Assembly (NCBI RefSeq): GCF_000786105.1
Contig: NZ_JTEV01000021.1
Span: forward strand, 113,204 to 177,203
Direction of reading: 5' to 3'
Length of the DNA: 64,000 nt
Origin: Bdellovibrio sp. ArHS
Lineage (GTDB): Bacteria; Bdellovibrionota; Bdellovibrionia; Bdellovibrionales; Bdellovibrionaceae
The notes beneath the pieces are model-generated. The model made no database searches and was not told where the DNA came from. It saw nothing but the letters and a program-made list of their open reading frames with translations. The translations under genes and the position numbers were made by a program. Shown in pieces: positions 25,379 through 35,222 of this stretch (its first letter is position 1; the number at the start of each line of letters is the position of its first letter).

Positions 25379-27511
25379 ATGTTTAAGCCTTTAAATATTA
25401 CGATTGCTGTGAGCCTGGTGTGTGGGACTGCTTTTGCGGACCCCGCACTGACTGTAAAAAAATCAGGTCGGGCTCCGGCCAGCACTCTGAAAGTCAAATC
25501 AAGCCTTGTTCCCACTTTTGATGTTTATCAAAAGAAGGTCGTCAAAGGGAAAGTGGAAGTTTTTAAAGTTAAAAACATTCCTCTCTTGGACCTCGGTGAA
25601 GAGCGTGAAGTTCAAGCTTCGGTATTAAGTCCGTTGCGCCTTCCCGCCTCGCGCGAACTGGAATTGAAGGAAACTCGTCGTCGCGACTCATTAAATGTCA
25701 TGCAAATCCAACTGGCTCCTTACAACGAAGTGGTGACTGCTCCTAAAGCCGTCACTTCCGCAGAAGCCTTCAACAAGATTCCGGATGTGAAGATCCTGAA
25801 TCCCGTGATGGAGCCTGTGACTCAAGATCCTTTGGTTCAATTGGCCAAAATGGATGATATGCAGCCTAACGACTACAAACTTTTGCAGGCTTTGATCTTT
25901 TTGGAAATCCAAAAGAAATACGAACTCGCCATGGGCCTATTTGCCGAGTTGATGGAAGATCCTGAACATCGCATTCAGGCTCTTTACAACTATGCGATGA
26001 CGGCCAAAGGCTTGGGTTTGAACTCTGAGTTCCGGCAGTACATGATTCAGTTGGCGCAAGAGACTAAAGATAAGATGTGGCAGCAAAAAGCCACAGAAGC
26101 TTTGGTGAAGCATATCAATGTTCTGGAAACATCGGATATCGCCTTGATTGATCCTTTAGTGATCAAATACGAAATCGATGTCACGAAGAATGAAGAGTAC
26201 CAACTGACTCGGGCAAAACACTATTCTGACAAGGGGCAGTTAGGCCTGGTTGAAGATGCTTTGATGTACATCTCTGAAAAGTCCCCTCTTTATCCGGACT
26301 CGCTTCTTTTGACGGCCTTATTCAATTACCGTCAAGGTAAAGTGGATGATGCCACAATTCAGTTGGAAAAACTGATGGCAGCAACTGATGCCAACAAAAC
26401 TTTGCAGCTTCGTTCTGTTGCCGCACTGACTTTGGCGCGCATCCAGTTTCAAAAGGGCGACTATAAAGACGCCTTCCAATCATATTTGAAAGTCGATAAA
26501 TCCAATCCTCTTTGGTTGCAGGCGATGGTCGAAAGCGCTTGGACACAAATTTTGGGCGAGGACTATGAAGGTGCCGCAGGGAACATGTTCTCTTTGCACA
26601 CGGACTTCTTTAAGAACGCGTTTTCGCCAGAGTCGTATGTGGTTCGTACCGTCGGTTACTTGAATCTGTGCCAATATGGTGACGGCGTGCAAGTGCTGAA
26701 CGAGATGAACAAGAAGTATGCTCCTTGGAAAAAGAAATTGGAAGACTACCAAAAAACACACAAAGACACCTTGGCGTATTATGATACGGTCAAAGGCTGG
26801 ATTAAAAACTCAGACCTTAAAGAGGTCGATGGTCTTCCCCGCTCTTTCATTGTAGAGCTAGCCCGTCATCCCGCTTACATGAGCGTGCAAAAACAAATCA
26901 ATGCTTATGAGGATGAAATCGTTCGCTTCAACAAGATTGCTTTGACGCTGATTAAAATGGAGCGCGAGTTGATCGCAAAACAGAATGAAGCGAACAAAGA
27001 CTTGGCTTCAGCAAAAAAAGGCATCAAAGGCGACTCCCCTTCTGAAAGTGCCATCGCTGGTATTCAAGAAGCCGAGAAAAAGCTTTTAAGTTATCGCATC
27101 CAGTACCACATTGCCAAAAAAGCGCGGGTCTCGATCAAAAACTTAAGGGCTCAGGGTATCGCGCGCATTGAAAAAGAAAAGTCGGTTCTTCGTGCTCAGG
27201 CTTCGCAAGCCCTTTCAGGTCGCTTTAACGAAATGCTGGCGGGCTTGAACAAAGTTTTGGATCAAAACGAAGTGCTGCAATACGAATTGTATTCCGGTGC
27301 CGGTGAACATCTTCGCTACCAAATGGCTGGTGGAGATATCAACGAAAAAGAGCGTCCCGAGTTGAAAGTGCAAAAAGAAAAAAGTTTGAACTGGAAATTC
27401 AAAGGTGAAATCTGGGAAGACGAAGTGGGTCACTATCGTTCTTCTTTGAAGAACGTCTGCCCTCAAGAGAACGGCTCTAACGGCGGCGTCGCTGGATTGT
27501 CAGAACAATAA
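25379..27511 (+). CDS. Exported TPR protein of the gliding operon
   Basis: 710 residues from MFKPLNITIAVSLVCGTAFA, a signal peptide. Residues about 150-430 are TPR-type helical repeats (YKLLQALIFLEIQKKYELAM, LRSVAALTLARIQFQKGDYK), and residues about 510-630 are a long coiled-coil-like segment. The C-terminus (LNWKFKGEIWEDEVGHYRSS) is a distinct domain. GTGGGGG lies four bases upstream of ATG 25379; eleven codons before that overlap the preceding gene and were dropped. A periplasmic scaffold role is inferred from the family and position. Confidence 0.8.
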   Translation: MFKPLNITIAVSLVCGTAFADPALTVKKSGRAPASTLKVKSSLVPTFDVYQKKVVKGKVEVFKVKNIPLLDLGEEREVQASVLSPLRLPASRELELKETRRRDSLNVMQIQLAPYNEVVTAPKAVTSAEAFNKIPDVKILNPVMEPVTQDPLVQLAKMDDMQPNDYKLLQALIFLEIQKKYELAMGLFAELMEDPEHRIQALYNYAMTAKGLGLNSEFRQYMIQLAQETKDKMWQQKATEALVKHINVLETSDIALIDPLVIKYEIDVTKNEEYQLTRAKHYSDKGQLGLVEDALMYISEKSPLYPDSLLLTALFNYRQGKVDDATIQLEKLMAATDANKTLQLRSVAALTLARIQFQKGDYKDAFQSYLKVDKSNPLWLQAMVESAWTQILGEDYEGAAGNMFSLHTDFFKNAFSPESYVVRTVGYLNLCQYGDGVQVLNEMNKKYAPWKKKLEDYQKTHKDTLAYYDTVKGWIKNSDLKEVDGLPRSFIVELARHPAYMSVQKQINAYEDEIVRFNKIALTLIKMERELIAKQNEANKDLASAKKGIKGDSPSESAIAGIQEAEKKLLSYRIQYHIAKKARVSIKNLRAQGIARIEKEKSVLRAQASQALSGRFNEMLAGLNKVLDQNEVLQYELYSGAGEHLRYQMAGGDINEKERPELKVQKEKSLNWKFKGEIWEDEVGHYRSSLKNVCPQENGSNGGVAGLSEQ

Positions 27512-27527
27512 GGAAAGGATTTTCAAG

Positions 27528-28175
27528 ATGAAATTCTCTAAATCAATTTTAACAGTGGGTGTTTTGCTAAGTCTGAGTACGGCCGTGTTTGCCCAAACGA
27601 CGGCAAAGGATGGTTTGGATCGTATCAAATCCAATTTGCACAACTCCAAAGCCAATTTGACCGAATATGAAAAGAATCTGAAGACCGTTGAAGGCAATAT
27701 CCAAGAAGTCAATAAGGCCAAGTCACAGGTTGAGGGCCAACAAAAGCAGGTTCTTCAGCAGGTGGAAGAAAACAATCAAGCCATGACGAAAATCAGCGGC
27801 CAGGAAAAAGAACTTCAGGCGCTGATGAATGAAGAAAAAAATAAAACCGCGCAGGAAAACCAAAAGATCGCCGAACTGGAAGCCATGATTGCAAAAATCA
27901 AAGAGAATCAGAAAAAACGCGAGGCCAATGTTTCTGATTACCAAATGCAGATGAATCAGCTTCAGGAAGAAAAGAAAATTTGGAGTTCGCGCGCGGGCAA
28001 TTTGAAAGAACAAAACGATCAGGTGAATCAGCGCCTACGTTCACTTGCCAGCGAGCAGAAGGAATGGGAAGCAAAACAAAAAGGATATCAAGGTGAAGTG
28101 AAGCGCTGGAGCAAAGAAGTCGAAAGACAACAAAAGATCAGCGACAGCTATAACTCCCTTGCGGAAGTGAAATAA
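27528..28175 (+). CDS. Exported coiled-coil protein, last gene of the gliding operon
   Basis: 215 residues with signal peptide MKFSKSILTVGVLLSLSTAV and cleavage near FAQ. The mature protein is almost entirely heptad-patterned, rich in Gln, Glu and Lys (for example VEGQQKQVLQQVEENNQA), so a long rod or multimer is expected. No enzymatic motif. It is 16 bases after the TPR gene with AAGGAAAGG upstream, and is followed by the operon terminator. Confidence 0.8.
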   Translation: MKFSKSILTVGVLLSLSTAVFAQTTAKDGLDRIKSNLHNSKANLTEYEKNLKTVEGNIQEVNKAKSQVEGQQKQVLQQVEENNQAMTKISGQEKELQALMNEEKNKTAQENQKIAELEAMIAKIKENQKKREANVSDYQMQMNQLQEEKKIWSSRAGNLKEQNDQVNQRLRSLASEQKEWEAKQKGYQGEVKRWSKEVERQQKISDSYNSLAEVK

Positions 28176-28185
28176 ATTTAGTGAG

Positions 28186-28215
28186 CCTCCTTATTATTTA
28201 CTAAGGAGGTTTTTC
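28186..28215 (+). terminator. Terminator of the gliding operon
   Basis: CCTCCTTA (28186-28193) pairs with TAAGGAGG (28202-28209) across an eight-base loop, followed by TTTTTC. A classic intrinsic terminator ten bases after the last stop codon. Confidence 0.88.
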
Positions 28216-28398
28216 TCTGAGTCGAGGAAACCCCGCCTTTTTCAATAAAAGTAAATTTACATTTCTGCCCGTTGGTTCTGTGCGCGAGCCCTTAATGATG
28301 AAGGTGATCAAGAATCAGTAAAACTGGACTCCCTCCGTTCCCCCGAAATCCGATTAAAATTCTGTCAAGATACTTAGGCATGTTAATGGAGCCCCCTC

Positions 28399-30021
28399 AT
28401 GAACAAAAATACAATCTCCGCTTGGTTCAATGGTATACGTGGTCGTCTTCTTTTCGTCGCATTCATTCCGATGCTCGCGTCGACCATCGTTTTTTTCGTC
28501 GCAATTAATGGATTGGATAAAGTGAATGCACTTCTTGAAGATGCACACACCCTGATCATCCCCAACTTTTCGTACATCGGCGATATGCGCCAGGCACGAA
28601 ATAAATTTGGCTATCGAGCCTGGGCCGCCATTGATGCCATGGGTAACGAAGCTGTTCGCACTAAACAGCTCGACACCGCGGCGGAAGGGATCGACGAATT
28701 TGAAAGCTCTTACAAAAAATACACCGACGCCCGTTTTGTTGAGGGTGAAGCTGCGATTCATGACCAAGTTAAAGATGCCGTTCCGCAGTTCATTGCTGTG
28801 ATGCGAGACATTGTGACGTTATTAAGAACGACGGAACCGGAAAAGATCAATCAAGCAAAGCAGTTGCTTAACGGAAAATTCGGCGAACTCAATACTGTGG
28901 TTCGCGATTTCAACGACAAGGTCGCAAATATTTACAATGCCCGCGCCGACCATGAAAGCAAGCTTGCCAAAGAAACCAGAACAAATGTTTTCAACCTCAT
29001 CTTGGGAATTTCTCTGATCTCGGGATTAGTTATTTTTGGTTTGATCGTTTGGATGTCTTCACGCATCGCCAACTCCGTCAGCTCCATTGCCGACCGTTTA
29101 ACAACGGCCGCCTCTCAGGTGGCCACGTCGGTAGAACAACTCAATGAGGCTGGTAATAGCCTGTCTCAGTCTTCCACCGAAGCCGCCGCCTCTTTAGAGG
29201 AAACAGTGGCCTCTTTGGAAGAAATGACGTCGATGGTAAAAATGAATTCTGATAACGCCAAACAAGCGGCGGCCCTGTCGGCAAGCTCGCGTGAGTCGGC
29301 TGAAAGCGGAGAAAAAGAAATCCAGAATTTGATTCGCTCGATGACTCAGATCTCGGAATCTTCAAAGAAAATTGAAGAGATCATTCATGTGATTGATGAT
29401 ATCGCTTTCCAGACGAATCTTTTGGCGCTGAATGCGGCCGTCGAGGCCGCCCGCGCTGGGGAACAAGGAAAAGGTTTTGCGGTGGTGGCGGAAGCCGTGC
29501 GAGCCCTGGCGCAACGAAGTGCCGCCTCTGCGAAGGATATCTCGAGTCTTATCAAGGATTCCGTTTCCCAAATCGAAGCCGGCAGTCAGATTGCCGACAA
29601 CAGTGGCACCGTTCTAACGAACATCGTCAATTCCATCAAAAAAGTTTCAGATCTGAACATCGAGATCGCTACGGCCAGCGCCGAACAGACCACCGGCATT
29701 CAGCAAATCAGCAAAGCCATGAATCAACTTGATCAGGCTTCGCAGTCCAACGCAGCCTCTGCCGAAGAAATCGCTGCCACCAGCGGTGAGATCAGCAATC
29801 TTGCGATCACTTCACAAAATCTGACGGTCGAGCTGAATACGGTGATTTTGGGAGAAGCGTTCTCTGCCGAAGGCGTTCACGTGACCAAACACGTGGCAGC
29901 CAAGCCTCAGAAAACCGCGAAAGTTGCAGTCAAAAGCAAACCCGCCCCCCCAGCCAGCAAAGAGACGATTCCTTTCGATGAAGACACTAGGAACCACGTC
30001 GGAACAACGGACGGATTTTAG
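28399..30021 (+). CDS. Methyl-accepting chemotaxis protein
   Basis: 540 residues. Two membrane helices: residues about 17-37 ([20 protein letters not shown]) and about 196-217 ([20 protein letters not shown]), enclosing a four-helix-bundle sensor domain. The signalling domain has the invariant tip [20 protein letters not shown] and [20 protein letters not shown]. The last 60 residues are a Lys/Pro/Ala-rich tail ending in TTDGF, possibly a tether for methylation enzymes. Ligand unknown. It follows the gliding operon but has its own 220-base upstream region, and its 3' end overlaps murJ tail to tail by 35 bases. Confidence 0.94.
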   Translation: MNKNTISAWFNGIRGRLLFVAFIPMLASTIVFFVAINGLDKVNALLEDAHTLIIPNFSYIGDMRQARNKFGYRAWAAIDAMGNEAVRTKQLDTAAEGIDEFESSYKKYTDARFVEGEAAIHDQVKDAVPQFIAVMRDIVTLLRTTEPEKINQAKQLLNGKFGELNTVVRDFNDKVANIYNARADHESKLAKETRTNVFNLILGISLISGLVIFGLIVWMSSRIANSVSSIADRLTTAASQVATSVEQLNEAGNSLSQSSTEAAASLEETVASLEEMTSMVKMNSDNAKQAAALSASSRESAESGEKEIQNLIRSMTQISESSKKIEEIIHVIDDIAFQTNLLALNAAVEAARAGEQGKGFAVVAEAVRALAQRSAASAKDISSLIKDSVSQIEAGSQIADNSGTVLTNIVNSIKKVSDLNIEIATASAEQTTGIQQISKAMNQLDQASQSNAASAEEIAATSGEISNLAITSQNLTVELNTVILGEAFSAEGVHVTKHVAAKPQKTAKVAVKSKPAPPASKETIPFDEDTRNHVGTTDGF

Positions 30022-31564
30022 CAAACTCAGGACTTCCTAAAAGAGCCGCAATACCAAAGTAAATCAGCGCGGCACCAAGGATCGTCACAAACAGGGCCAG
30101 CACTCGCGGCCCTGTTGTCATTTCCACAGTCACGAGTGAATGAATTTTTAAAACCACGGACATCCCCACCCCAGCCGCTGTCATCTTCACAATCGACTGC
30201 AAAAGTGAGTCCCAATCAAACGAGAGCTTCCAAAAAGACAACCCACCTAAAAGTAAAATCATATGCAACAGGCCCCCTAAAAGACCCGCCACGACCAATC
30301 CCTGCAGCCCCTGCCCTGCCATCAGGGAAGGCGCCAGGAGCACATGCACCACCAACCCCGCCACCGAGGCCACCGCCGGAAACCACGTGTTCTGGCTGGC
30401 ATAATAAAGCGGCATGAGAACGCGACTGCATGAAACGATTAAAAGACTCAGGGCATAGACCTTCAACACGGCGGTCGTCGCCACAACGTCTTGCATGGAA
30501 AAGTGACCGCGATAGAACAGGACCTCAACGATTGGTTGAGCCAGAAAAAACAATCCCAGCGACGCGGGCCACGCCAAGAAAAGATTCATCGAAAAATTAT
30601 CCTGAGAAACTTCCCTGAAGCGGGCCGTCTCTTTACGGGCGGCAAACTCACTCAAGGAAGGCAATACTGCCGCGCCCAGACTGACAGAAATCAACGACAA
30701 GGGCAGTTCTAGCAAACGATCCGCCCAGTAGATGTATGAAATGGCTCCTTCAGGCAATGCACTGGCAAAGTGTAAATTAACGAGCGTCGAAAACTGCGCC
30801 AATCCCATCCCTGCCAAGCCCGGAAGCATGTAGCGCAAAACTTTTGCCACGTCCCGATTCCAAAAGGAAAAACGAAAAGTCGGCAAATACCCTTGCGACC
30901 GAAGAGCCCCAAAAAGCAAGGTGGCTTGCAAGAGGCCTCCGACCAGAACTCCCCAGGCCAGACCATCTCCCATCTGTGGGAACCACGCGGGCGGCAAAAA
31001 AGTAAATAACAACATTGAAATATTCAGAAGAGCCGCCGCCACGGCAGGAAGACCGAAACTTCCCAGGGCATTCAGAATTGCCATGAAATACGCGTACAGA
31101 CAGACGAAGAACACGAAACCGAACATGATACGTCCTAAACGCAGGGTCAGTGCCCACTTTTCCGGATGCATCGCATACGTATCGCTAACAAGAAGCCGAA
31201 AGACATCTTCGGTGCGCAGAATTCCCAACAGCGCCAAAACTCCAAACGCGATCAGAAAGATGGTATAAAGGCCGTTGATCAGATTGCGGGAGCGAGCACC
31301 TGAAGAGTCATTCCCTTGTGCCTCGATAAAAACCGGAATAAAGCTCACGGATAAGGAGCCTTCACCAAAAAGGCGGCGAAAAAGATTAGGTAAACGAAAG
31401 GCGGCAGTCCACGCATCGGTGATGTGACGATCAAAGAGGGCCCCTAGCGCCATGTCCCTTAAAAGCCCCAAGATGCGGCTAGTTAAGGTCCCCGTCGCCA
31501 TGGAAAAGGCCCTTTTAAAGACCTTTTTGCGATCTTCTTTTAATCCGCTTGCGTTATCAGACAC
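29987..31564 (-). CDS. murJ: Lipid II flippase MurJ
   Basis: Polytopic MOP-superfamily protein that flips lipid II for peptidoglycan synthesis. 525 residues with about 14 hydrophobic segments. MurJ blocks are clear: [39 protein letters not shown] and IPVFIEAQG. The likely start is GTG 31564, which has only a weak ribosome site; an ATG at 31501 would leave just seven residues before the SRILG helix, shorter than usual. Divergent from rpsT and convergent with the chemoreceptor gene. Confidence 0.93.
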   Translation of the reverse strand: MSDNASGLKEDRKKVFKRAFSMATGTLTSRILGLLRDMALGALFDRHITDAWTAAFRLPNLFRRLFGEGSLSVSFIPVFIEAQGNDSSGARSRNLINGLYTIFLIAFGVLALLGILRTEDVFRLLVSDTYAMHPEKWALTLRLGRIMFGFVFFVCLYAYFMAILNALGSFGLPAVAAALLNISMLLFTFLPPAWFPQMGDGLAWGVLVGGLLQATLLFGALRSQGYLPTFRFSFWNRDVAKVLRYMLPGLAGMGLAQFSTLVNLHFASALPEGAISYIYWADRLLELPLSLISVSLGAAVLPSLSEFAARKETARFREVSQDNFSMNLFLAWPASLGLFFLAQPIVEVLFYRGHFSMQDVVATTAVLKVYALSLLIVSCSRVLMPLYYASQNTWFPAVASVAGLVVHVLLAPSLMAGQGLQGLVVAGLLGGLLHMILLLGGLSFWKLSFDWDSLLQSIVKMTAAGVGMSVVLKIHSLVTVEMTTGPRVLALFVTILGAALIYFGIAALLGSPEFAKIRPLFRRGS

Positions 31565-31619
31565 CCTATGTTAATCCCTTTGGTTCTCGTTTTAAAAAGA
31601 TTACTGTGGAGGTTATCCC

Positions 31620-31883
31620 TTGGCAAATCATAAGTCTGCAGCAAAAAGAGCTCGTCAAACTGTTCGTAAAACTGCTGTTAACAACGCTCGCAAGAGCACT
31701 GTAAAAACTGTTGAAAAAAGCTTGGTTAAAGCAATTCAAGCTAAAGACATCAAAGCTCTTCCTGAGTTGTTGAAGAAGTTCACTGCTCAAGTAATGAAAG
31801 CTGCTAAATCTGGCGTGATCAAAAAAGAAACGGCTTCTCGTAAAATCAGCCGTCTTTCTACACGCGTTTCTGCGACTAAGTAA
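31620..31883 (+). CDS. rpsT: 30S ribosomal protein S20
   Basis: 87-residue basic helical protein that binds 16S rRNA. MANHKSAAKRARQTVRK and the Lys/Arg-rich helices through SRKISRLSTRVSATK are typical S20. It starts with TTG at 31620, with GGAGG seven bases upstream. The E. coli rpsT gene also starts with UUG, which is used in its translational self-control, so the rare start may be a kept regulatory trait. Confidence 0.95.
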   Translation: MANHKSAAKRARQTVRKTAVNNARKSTVKTVEKSLVKAIQAKDIKALPELLKKFTAQVMKAAKSGVIKKETASRKISRLSTRVSATK

Positions 31884-31889
31884 TCTGAA

Positions 31890-32264
31890 TTAAAACGTTG
31901 AAGTAGTGCCCGGCGCGAAATCAGTTCGTGCCGACACGAAAGAACGAATCTGTCTTTTGATAGAAAATTCGATTTCATTGAAGCTAAGACCATGGGTGAC
32001 CTTTTCGTCACCCTGTTTTTTTTGTGTCGATCGCACGACAGCTCGCAAGAACACAAAGTTCCCTGCTGGAACCTGGAAGCTGACCACTAAAGAGTGTCCT
32101 TCCGTCAAAACATAATCAGAGATAATAGACATCCCACCCTCACCGATCTCGCCAGATTCACAGACGAAATAGGATCCATCACAAAGCACACCAATTTTGC
32201 GCTTCATGGCCCGTCGCGGATACTGACGGCGGAAATAACCTTTATCTTCAAATGACTTATCCAT
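31890..32264 (-). CDS. PilZ-like domain protein
   Basis: 124 residues, a single PilZ-type domain. YPRRAMKRKIGVL gives a basic first motif and SGEIGEGGMSIIS the second, but the usual D/N-x-S-x-x-G pattern is altered (GEIGEGG), so cyclic di-GMP binding is uncertain. Start at ATG 32264 with AAGG six bases before it. Convergent with rpsT, only six bases apart. Bdellovibrio carries many PilZ proteins controlling motility and predation; no specific role can be assigned. Confidence 0.75.
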   Translation of the reverse strand: MDKSFEDKGYFRRQYPRRAMKRKIGVLCDGSYFVCESGEIGEGGMSIISDYVLTEGHSLVVSFQVPAGNFVFLRAVVRSTQKKQGDEKVTHGLSFNEIEFSIKRQIRSFVSARTDFAPGTTSTF

Positions 32265-32308
32265 CAAAGACCTTATCGGCCTTCGCAGGGGAAAACTCGA
32301 GACGTTTC

Positions 32309-33331
32309 CTAATTAAGGGCGTAGTTTTGCGGGGTCCCGCAGGTTTTAAGAACCATGTTTTCCAGCCAAATGTGGCTAGACAAAGGTGAGGACTTTAAGG
32401 CCTTGTCTGTCTCTGAAAGAACCACCAGGGTTTGTTCCAGTTTTTTCGCGGTCCAAAGTCGAGCCTGATCCAGATAGCTCTCTAGGAAGTAAGGCGGAAT
32501 CTGCGCATAGTGAGCTAATTTGGCTCCGTGAAGCCCCTCGTCCATGCCGCGCTTTAAAGTTAAAAGCACACGCACGTGGCGGGCCACCAAAGACACGATC
32601 CCGATTTCGTTTTGCCCTTGATCCAAAAGATGAACCAAATGCTCTAACGCCTTCACACGATCGTTTTGACCAATCGCTTTAGTAAAATCAAAAACGTTTT
32701 CTTCTTTAGAGCGAGAAACCGCCTGGGCCACATCTTGCATTTCAATACGACGTTGACCACCCACAAAATCGCCAAGTTTTTTTAACTCAGCCTCGATTTC
32801 TGTCAGATGATGTCCCACAAGTTTATGCAACAAATGAATCGCATCATTGCTGATCGTAAGTCCCAGGGTTTGCGCGATGTAGTTGATCCAGGAAGGAATC
32901 TGATTTTCGTAGGGCTTTTTAAACTCGACACAATCAGCTTTATCCAACAACTGACGGATCTGCTTTTTGCGTTTATCGATTCGTGAAGCCAGAATTACGA
33001 ACACAGTGCTTTCCACCGGAGCTTCGATCAGACTGTCAAACTCGGCCCATTCTTTGTCCGTCAGCTCTTGCGCCTCTTTAAGAATAACCAGGCGACGGGC
33101 GGCCATCATCGGCAAAGTCTCTACCGCATCGCGCACAGCCACCACATCCGCGTCGCTGGCATAGAAAAGACTGTAATTAAAATCCACCGCCCCTTCTGTC
33201 AGAACGGCATATTTAAATCGATCAACACTTTGATTCAAAAGATAAGGTTCTTCACCGAACAGAAAATACAATGGCGCAAGCTGACCCTTTTCCAGGTCTT
33301 TATAGAATTTTTGCGCATCAATCAACGCCAT
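32309..33331 (-). CDS. holA: DNA polymerase III delta subunit
   Basis: Clamp-loader subunit that opens the beta clamp. 340 residues from MALIDAQKFYKDLEKGQLAP, followed by LYFLFGEEPYLLNQSVDRF, the typical delta N-terminus. The helical collar domain includes ENVFDFTKAIGQNDRVKALE. I start at 33331 because GAGG lies five bases upstream; the 19 extra codons come from the GGTACC inverted repeat. It follows lptE, the usual lptE-holA pair, but is separated from it by a long hairpin. Confidence 0.9.
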   Translation of the reverse strand: MALIDAQKFYKDLEKGQLAPLYFLFGEEPYLLNQSVDRFKYAVLTEGAVDFNYSLFYASDADVVAVRDAVETLPMMAARRLVILKEAQELTDKEWAEFDSLIEAPVESTVFVILASRIDKRKKQIRQLLDKADCVEFKKPYENQIPSWINYIAQTLGLTISNDAIHLLHKLVGHHLTEIEAELKKLGDFVGGQRRIEMQDVAQAVSRSKEENVFDFTKAIGQNDRVKALEHLVHLLDQGQNEIGIVSLVARHVRVLLTLKRGMDEGLHGAKLAHYAQIPPYFLESYLDQARLWTAKKLEQTLVVLSETDKALKSSPLSSHIWLENMVLKTCGTPQNYALN

Positions 33332-33347
33332 CGTTTCCTCGGGAAAA

Positions 33348-33426
33348 GGTACCTGCTTCCCTTTGTGTAAAGAAAGTAGCAGGTTCATTACCTGGTTCCT
33401 TTTTTACACAAAGGGAAGCAGGTACC
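33348..33426. repeat. 24-bp perfect inverted repeat with GGTACC ends between lptE and holA
   Basis: Arms at 33348-33371 and 33403-33426 are perfect complements over 24 bases, beginning GGTACCTGCTTCCC, with a 31-base spacer. The right arm abuts the lptE stop codon with no gap, and the left arm ends 17 bases before the holA start. In the mRNA this would be a very stable hairpin between two operon genes. It shares its GGTACC terminus with the hairpin before purA. Confidence 0.9.
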
Positions 33427-34011
33427 TCAAAAGTTTTCTGTAATACGATCATGGGCTTCGGCCATAATGTCATTCGCCATGATGTCAATGTTCTGCCTGC
33501 GCGCAGAAAGATTGTAAAGAGGATTTACCGAGTTCACGCCTGCGAGCGTCACCTGAGGTGCCGCATAAGTACGCTCTCCGCCGAAGCTTCCGCTCCAAAG
33601 CTCAGTGCCATCCGCCTGTCTGACGACTTTGACAGTTACTGTAAGAAGAATCCGGTATTCTGTCGCGATGACAGTTCCATTTGGCAAATAGCCCGAGGAC
33701 TGATCCCCAGCCACCCGTTTAGCACCGGGTATGTACTGAATGCTGTCGATCTGACCGATCACTGCCACTTCCGACAAGGAGTTGTCCACAATGCGGGCAA
33801 TGCGAGAACGTTGGAACTCCAAAATCAACGCATTGGTAAAGCCAACTTCGATGCCTGTCTCTTGTGTTCTATTTTTAAAAACGGGGACGGATATTTGTTT
33901 GTATCCGCCCGGAATACTGCGACTCGCAGCCCCCATGCGGTAAGCACATCCCGAGAGAAGAACCGAGAAGCTGACAGTCAGAATGAGTAGGCCTTTAAAG
34001 ATTGCGTCCAC
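33427..34011 (-). CDS. lptE: LPS-assembly lipoprotein LptE
   Basis: Outer-membrane lipoprotein that plugs and stabilises the LptD barrel during LPS insertion. About 194 residues from GTG 34011 (VDAIFKGLLILTVSFSVLLS), with lipobox LLSGC. The mature protein has the LptE beta pattern: GYKQISVPVFKNRTQETGIE, then LELQRSR-like FQRSRIARIVDN. An upstream ATG at 34062 adds 17 residues but overlaps the divergent aminotransferase gene and spoils the signal peptide. Ribosome site is weak. Position before holA agrees with the family. Confidence 0.88.
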   Translation of the reverse strand: MDAIFKGLLILTVSFSVLLSGCAYRMGAASRSIPGGYKQISVPVFKNRTQETGIEVGFTNALILEFQRSRIARIVDNSLSEVAVIGQIDSIQYIPGAKRVAGDQSSGYLPNGTVIATEYRILLTVTVKVVRQADGTELWSGSFGGERTYAAPQVTLAGVNSVNPLYNLSARRQNIDIMANDIMAEAHDRITENF

Positions 34012-34030
34012 GGGACCAGTTGAGTATAAA
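34002..34030 (+). promoter_or_regulatory. Promoter of the aminotransferase-dehydrogenase operon
   Basis: TTGCGT (34002-34007) and TATAAA (34025-34030) lie 17 bases apart, 26 bases before the aminotransferase ATG. It overlaps the 5' end of the divergent lptE gene. Confidence 0.55.
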
Positions 34031-34055
34031 ATACTTAAGATATCAAGGAAGAAAA

Positions 34056-35222
34056 ATGACATCTCTCAATGACAATTACAGTTTGCTGGCGCCAGGCCCG
34101 GTGAATCTTCACCCTGAGGTGCGCAAAGTATTGGCACTTCCGATGATTCACCATCGCACCCCCGAATTTGACGCAATTTTAAAACGCGTGTTGACGGGAA
34201 TTAAACGCGTTTTTCAAACGACTCAAGATGTTTATCTTTTAACCTCCACGGGTTCGGGAGGCATGGAAGCCCTTCTGGTCAACGTGCTTTCTCCTGGCGA
34301 CAAAGTGATCGCCATTGTTTCCGGAAAATTCGGCGAGCGTTGGGCCGACATGGCGAAAACTTTTGGCGCCGAGGTCATCACCGTCAATGTTCCTTGGGGC
34401 GAAGCCGTCAAAGTTTCTGAGATTGAAGAGCTTCTAAAAAAGAATCCGGGTGCACGTGCGGTGCTTTGTCAGGCGTGCGAAACCTCCACAGCCGTCGCGC
34501 ATCCCATTCAAGAACTGGCCGCCATCATCAAAAATTATTCTGACACTTTGTTCTTAGTCGACGCGATCACGGCCTTGGGGGCCTACCCCCTTCCTATGGA
34601 TGCCTGGGGCATAGATGGTTTGGTGGCGGGTTCGCAAAAAGCCTTCATGCTGCCAACTGGAATGACCTTCTTGGCGCTCTCAGAAAAAGCCTGGAAGTTT
34701 GTCGATCAAGCTCAGTGTCCCCGTTACTATTTCGATTTGCGCAAAGAGAAAAAAGCCAACATCGCGGGCGAAACTTTTTACTCTTCCAACGTCGCCATCA
34801 TCCGCGCTTTGGATACGGTTTTAGACCTGATCGAAAAGCAGGGTTTGAATGAACTCTTCCACGCGATCCATCGTCGCGCTGAATTCACACGGAAGTTCGG
34901 AGTGAAACTGGGATTCGGTTTGTATGCAAAATCACCCAGTGATTCCGTGACAGCTTTGACCGTGCCCGCCGGCCTGGATGGACAAAAAATTCGCCTGCAT
35001 CTAGAAGAAACTCATGCGATTACAATCATGGGTGGCCAGGATCAAGCCAAAGGAAAAATCATTCGCATCGGCCACATGGGTTACATTCAGGACGAAGAAC
35101 AAGTGCGCCTGATTGAATGTCTGGGGCACACGTTGCGCTTCTTCGATCCTGACTTTGTGTCCCTGGAACAGATCTCTAACATCACGGACGAAGCAAAAAA
35201 GTGGTTAAAGGAAAATCCATGA
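34056..35222 (+). CDS. Class V PLP-dependent aminotransferase
   Basis: 388 residues from MTSLNDNYSLLAPGPVNLHP. The serine-glyoxylate/alanine-glyoxylate type signature is clear: APGPVNLHPEVRKVL, STGSGGMEALLVNVLSPGDK and the cofactor lysine in VAGSQKAFMLPTGM. The next gene is a SerA-type dehydrogenase overlapping by four bases, which suggests the pair makes serine from 3-phosphoglycerate, with this enzyme transaminating 3-phosphohydroxypyruvate in place of classic SerC. Serine-pyruvate or alanine-glyoxylate exchange is the alternative. AAGGAAG precedes ATG 34056. Confidence 0.85.
   Translation: MTSLNDNYSLLAPGPVNLHPEVRKVLALPMIHHRTPEFDAILKRVLTGIKRVFQTTQDVYLLTSTGSGGMEALLVNVLSPGDKVIAIVSGKFGERWADMAKTFGAEVITVNVPWGEAVKVSEIEELLKKNPGARAVLCQACETSTAVAHPIQELAAIIKNYSDTLFLVDAITALGAYPLPMDAWGIDGLVAGSQKAFMLPTGMTFLALSEKAWKFVDQAQCPRYYFDLRKEKKANIAGETFYSSNVAIIRALDTVLDLIEKQGLNELFHAIHRRAEFTRKFGVKLGFGLYAKSPSDSVTALTVPAGLDGQKIRLHLEETHAITIMGGQDQAKGKIIRIGHMGYIQDEEQVRLIECLGHTLRFFDPDFVSLEQISNITDEAKKWLKENP

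Noticed and set aside
28360..28398. Flagellar-sigma promoter before the chemoreceptor gene
   Set aside because: A TCCGATTA sequence is present but nothing resembling TAAA lies 11 bases upstream.
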